Assembly: GCA_045536015.1 (NCBI GenBank)
Contig: JAZSMS010000058.1
Coordinates: forward strand, 1 to 37,612
Length of the DNA stretch: 37,612 nucleotides
Direction of reading: 5' to 3'
From: JAZSMS01 sp045536015
Lineage (GTDB): Bacteria > Bacillota > Clostridia > Christensenellales > QALW01
Part shown: positions 35,970 through 37,612 of the stretch, piece by piece
Numbering within the stretch: the stretch's first letter is position 1
Layout: the number at the start of each line of letters is the position of its first letter
The notes under the pieces: model-generated
Database searches by the model: none
Told to the model about the DNA's origin: nothing
The model's input: the letters and a program-made list of their open reading frames with translations, nothing else
Translations under genes and position numbers: made by a program

Positions 35970-37612
35970 ATGGAAAACAAAAATTTGCTTTTTAACGGTG
36001 ATCTTAAAAAGTTTTCAGAGGAAAAAGGTTTTGATGGTTGGGTTTGGTTTGCAGAAGGCAAATGCGCAATGTCGCGAGTTGAGGATGACGGAACTCCTGT
36101 TTTGGCAGTTGATTATCAGCAAAATGCCCATATACACTCTATATTAGAGTTTACCAATACTGACGAGGCCAGACGAGAATTAGCACAAAATTTAAAGAAA
36201 AACGGCCCTGCTATATACGAGCTTTCGTGCTATCTAAAGACAACAGACGAAAAATCAATAGGCAAAACCGTTCAGTTAAAAACGCACTACGTACATAAAG
36301 ATGCTGAGGGCAACGTTGCATCGCGCAACGACGTTTGTGCCGAAAAGATAATGCTTGACACCTCTTGGCACAAGCAACAGCTTAATTTTGTTATTACTTT
36401 AGAAGAAACAAATGAACACGGGGTAGAGCAAGAACTTGACTACGTTGCAGTTGAGTTTGTTGTAGTTGGCAACGTTGACGTTTCTGTTATGATTAAGGAT
36501 ATCGAAATTAAACTTATAAAGCTTGTTGCTAAGGAAGATCTAATTCCTGCTCATAATATTATCGATAACGATAGGTTACAAATTGGTGCTATCCGTTGGG
36601 ATATTTGGTCAGGCACGCGTAAGGCAGCAAAGATAAATGATGTTATTGCGCAAGATGAAAAAGAAAATACCCAAAATGGAACTAAAAAGGTTAGCATAAC
36701 CTCGCCCGAGATGATGATGCGTACGCTTTCATATTATCCTTTCCGAGCACCGTACTTTGTTAATTATGAGGGCAAGCAGGAAAACGGCGACGTTGAAATG
36801 TCAATGAATTCCTGCTATGAAGCAAGCGGAAAAACTTATACTATAGACGACGTTGCTGACGGTTTGAAACAAAAGGAATATCCTTATTTGTACGGCGTTG
36901 CTTGGGAAGAAGAGGCTAAAATGGCAATGGATGCAGGTATAGACTACTTTGCATATCTTCACGTCGCTCTTGATGTGTCGGCACCGAGACCTTCTGATGA
37001 GCCTGCAATAGCACACGCGGCAACAAACGGTTTGCTTGAAGACGGCAGACAGATGAAAATGGTTTGCATCCTTCAGGACGATTATACTAACGTTGTTGAT
37101 ATTGATACGCTTGAAAGTGATGAAGAAAAGCTTGCTTCGATAAATGTTATCAGACGCTTAATTTATCAGGCAATGGCACAAACGTGCTATCTTAACGTTA
37201 AAACCGAAAAGGGCGAAATACCGATAATGCACGTTTATCCCGAGGCAGCCGCCAGAATAAAGGTGCCCGGTCGTCTTGATTATTACACTAAAGAAGCACG
37301 CTTTTATACGCGTTATCTTAATAAAATAAATCCAGAAAAATACCATACAGTAGACGATATATATTACGTAGCGTATACTTGGCCAAGAAACCATCAGCTT
37401 GAGGACGCACATCTATATAATTATCTTGGCTATGATGCTCTTTCAAAATATGCTATTTCGCCCAATGTATTACAAACGCAAAAGGAAGAAACAAACCGTA
37501 TTTTAGATCAAAAGGCAGATAATCTGTTCTCGCGCGAGAAAAATCAAGAATATCATAATGTTGTAGTTGAGGGTGCACCGTGTGAGTGGCAGTATCTTAA
37601 TAGAATAACTGA
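35970..37612 (+). CDS. GH99/WbsX-like protein, copy 3, cut by the window end
   Basis: Starts at ATG 35970 after AGGAG (35958-35962) and stays open for 547 codons to the last base; the last visible residues are LNRIT, so about 150 residues should follow outside. It repeats the pattern of copies 1 and 2: NGDLKKFSEEKGFDGWVW, QIGAIRWDIWS, ITSPEMMMRTLSYYPFRA, MDAGIDYFAYLH and DGRQMKMV. The catalytic-like WNExDEG segment lies beyond the window. Part of its DNA (36700-36761) is nearly identical to copy 1. A third tandem member 11 bases after copy 2 implies one operon and possibly further copies. Confidence 0.55.
   Translation, partial: MENKNLLFNGDLKKFSEEKGFDGWVWFAEGKCAMSRVEDDGTPVLAVDYQQNAHIHSILEFTNTDEARRELAQNLKKNGPAIYELSCYLKTTDEKSIGKTVQLKTHYVHKDAEGNVASRNDVCAEKIMLDTSWHKQQLNFVITLEETNEHGVEQELDYVAVEFVVVGNVDVSVMIKDIEIKLIKLVAKEDLIPAHNIIDNDRLQIGAIRWDIWSGTRKAAKINDVIAQDEKENTQNGTKKVSITSPEMMMRTLSYYPFRAPYFVNYEGKQENGDVEMSMNSCYEASGKTYTIDDVADGLKQKEYPYLYGVAWEEEAKMAMDAGIDYFAYLHVALDVSAPRPSDEPAIAHAATNGLLEDGRQMKMVCILQDDYTNVVDIDTLESDEEKLASINVIRRLIYQAMAQTCYLNVKTEKGEIPIMHVYPEAAARIKVPGRLDYYTKEARFYTRYLNKINPEKYHTVDDIYYVAYTWPRNHQLEDAHLYNYLGYDALSKYAISPNVLQTQKEETNRILDQKADNLFSREKNQEYHNVVVEGAPCEWQYLNRIT

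Noticed and set aside
1..37612. Prophage, insertion sequence, CRISPR array, toxin-antitoxin or defence island
   Set aside because: No transposase, integrase, phage structural gene, regularly spaced repeats or nuclease-immunity gene pair was found on either strand.

Overview
The window is AT-rich DNA from a Gram-positive anaerobe, most likely a member of the Clostridia. Pointers are a sortase-anchored surface protein, SpoVG, lipoproteins, a teichoic-acid-type glycerophosphotransferase, an oxygen-sensitive glycyl radical enzyme with its activase, an ApgM-type phosphoglycerate mutase, and gene orders recalling the Bacillus yab region (spoVG-glmU-pth-mfd) and radA-yacL. The species cannot be told from the sequence. 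No rRNA, tRNA, CRISPR array, phage or insertion sequence was seen.

Layout. (1) 1-4472: the 3' part of a large pilin-like surface protein (two CnaB/DUF7601-like and six Spy0128/FctA-like domains, then PPATG and a membrane anchor), closed by a terminator. (2) 4625-14033: an EF-G-like GTPase, then spoVG-glmU-pth-mfd, then a PrsA-like foldase lipoprotein with its own promoter and terminator. (3) 14034-14332: no convincing gene; possibly a small transcript. (4) 14382-18588: a cell-envelope block. A membrane sulfatase/LTA-synthase-like protein diverges from a fusion of a YidC-like insertase with a CDP-glycerol glycerophosphotransferase domain, followed by a 64-residue one-helix protein. (5) 18646-21950 (minus): a glycyl radical enzyme of the glycerol-dehydratase-like class and a short PflA-like activase. 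(6) 22210-26582: apgM, a CPBP protease, rlmH, an M14 carboxypeptidase-like lipoprotein lacking its catalytic residues, and tadA, tightly packed. (7) 26601-27779 (minus): a CDF metal transporter. (8) 27933-37612: rqcP, a fused ispDF, radA and yacL, running without a visible terminator into three tandem paralogues of a cytoplasmic GH99/WbsX-like protein with an N-terminal carbohydrate-binding-like domain; the third copy runs off the window.

How it fits together. Regions 2, 6 and the first half of 8 are housekeeping: translation and ribosome rescue, UDP-GlcNAc and isoprenoid precursors, repair and protein folding. Regions 1 and 4 build or decorate the surface. Region 5 is a stand-alone fermentative or lyase enzyme of unknown substrate. 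The most novel elements are the insertase-glycerophosphotransferase fusion, the M14 pseudoenzyme, and the tandem GH99-like triplet. Family assignments rest on motifs read by eye; no database search was possible.
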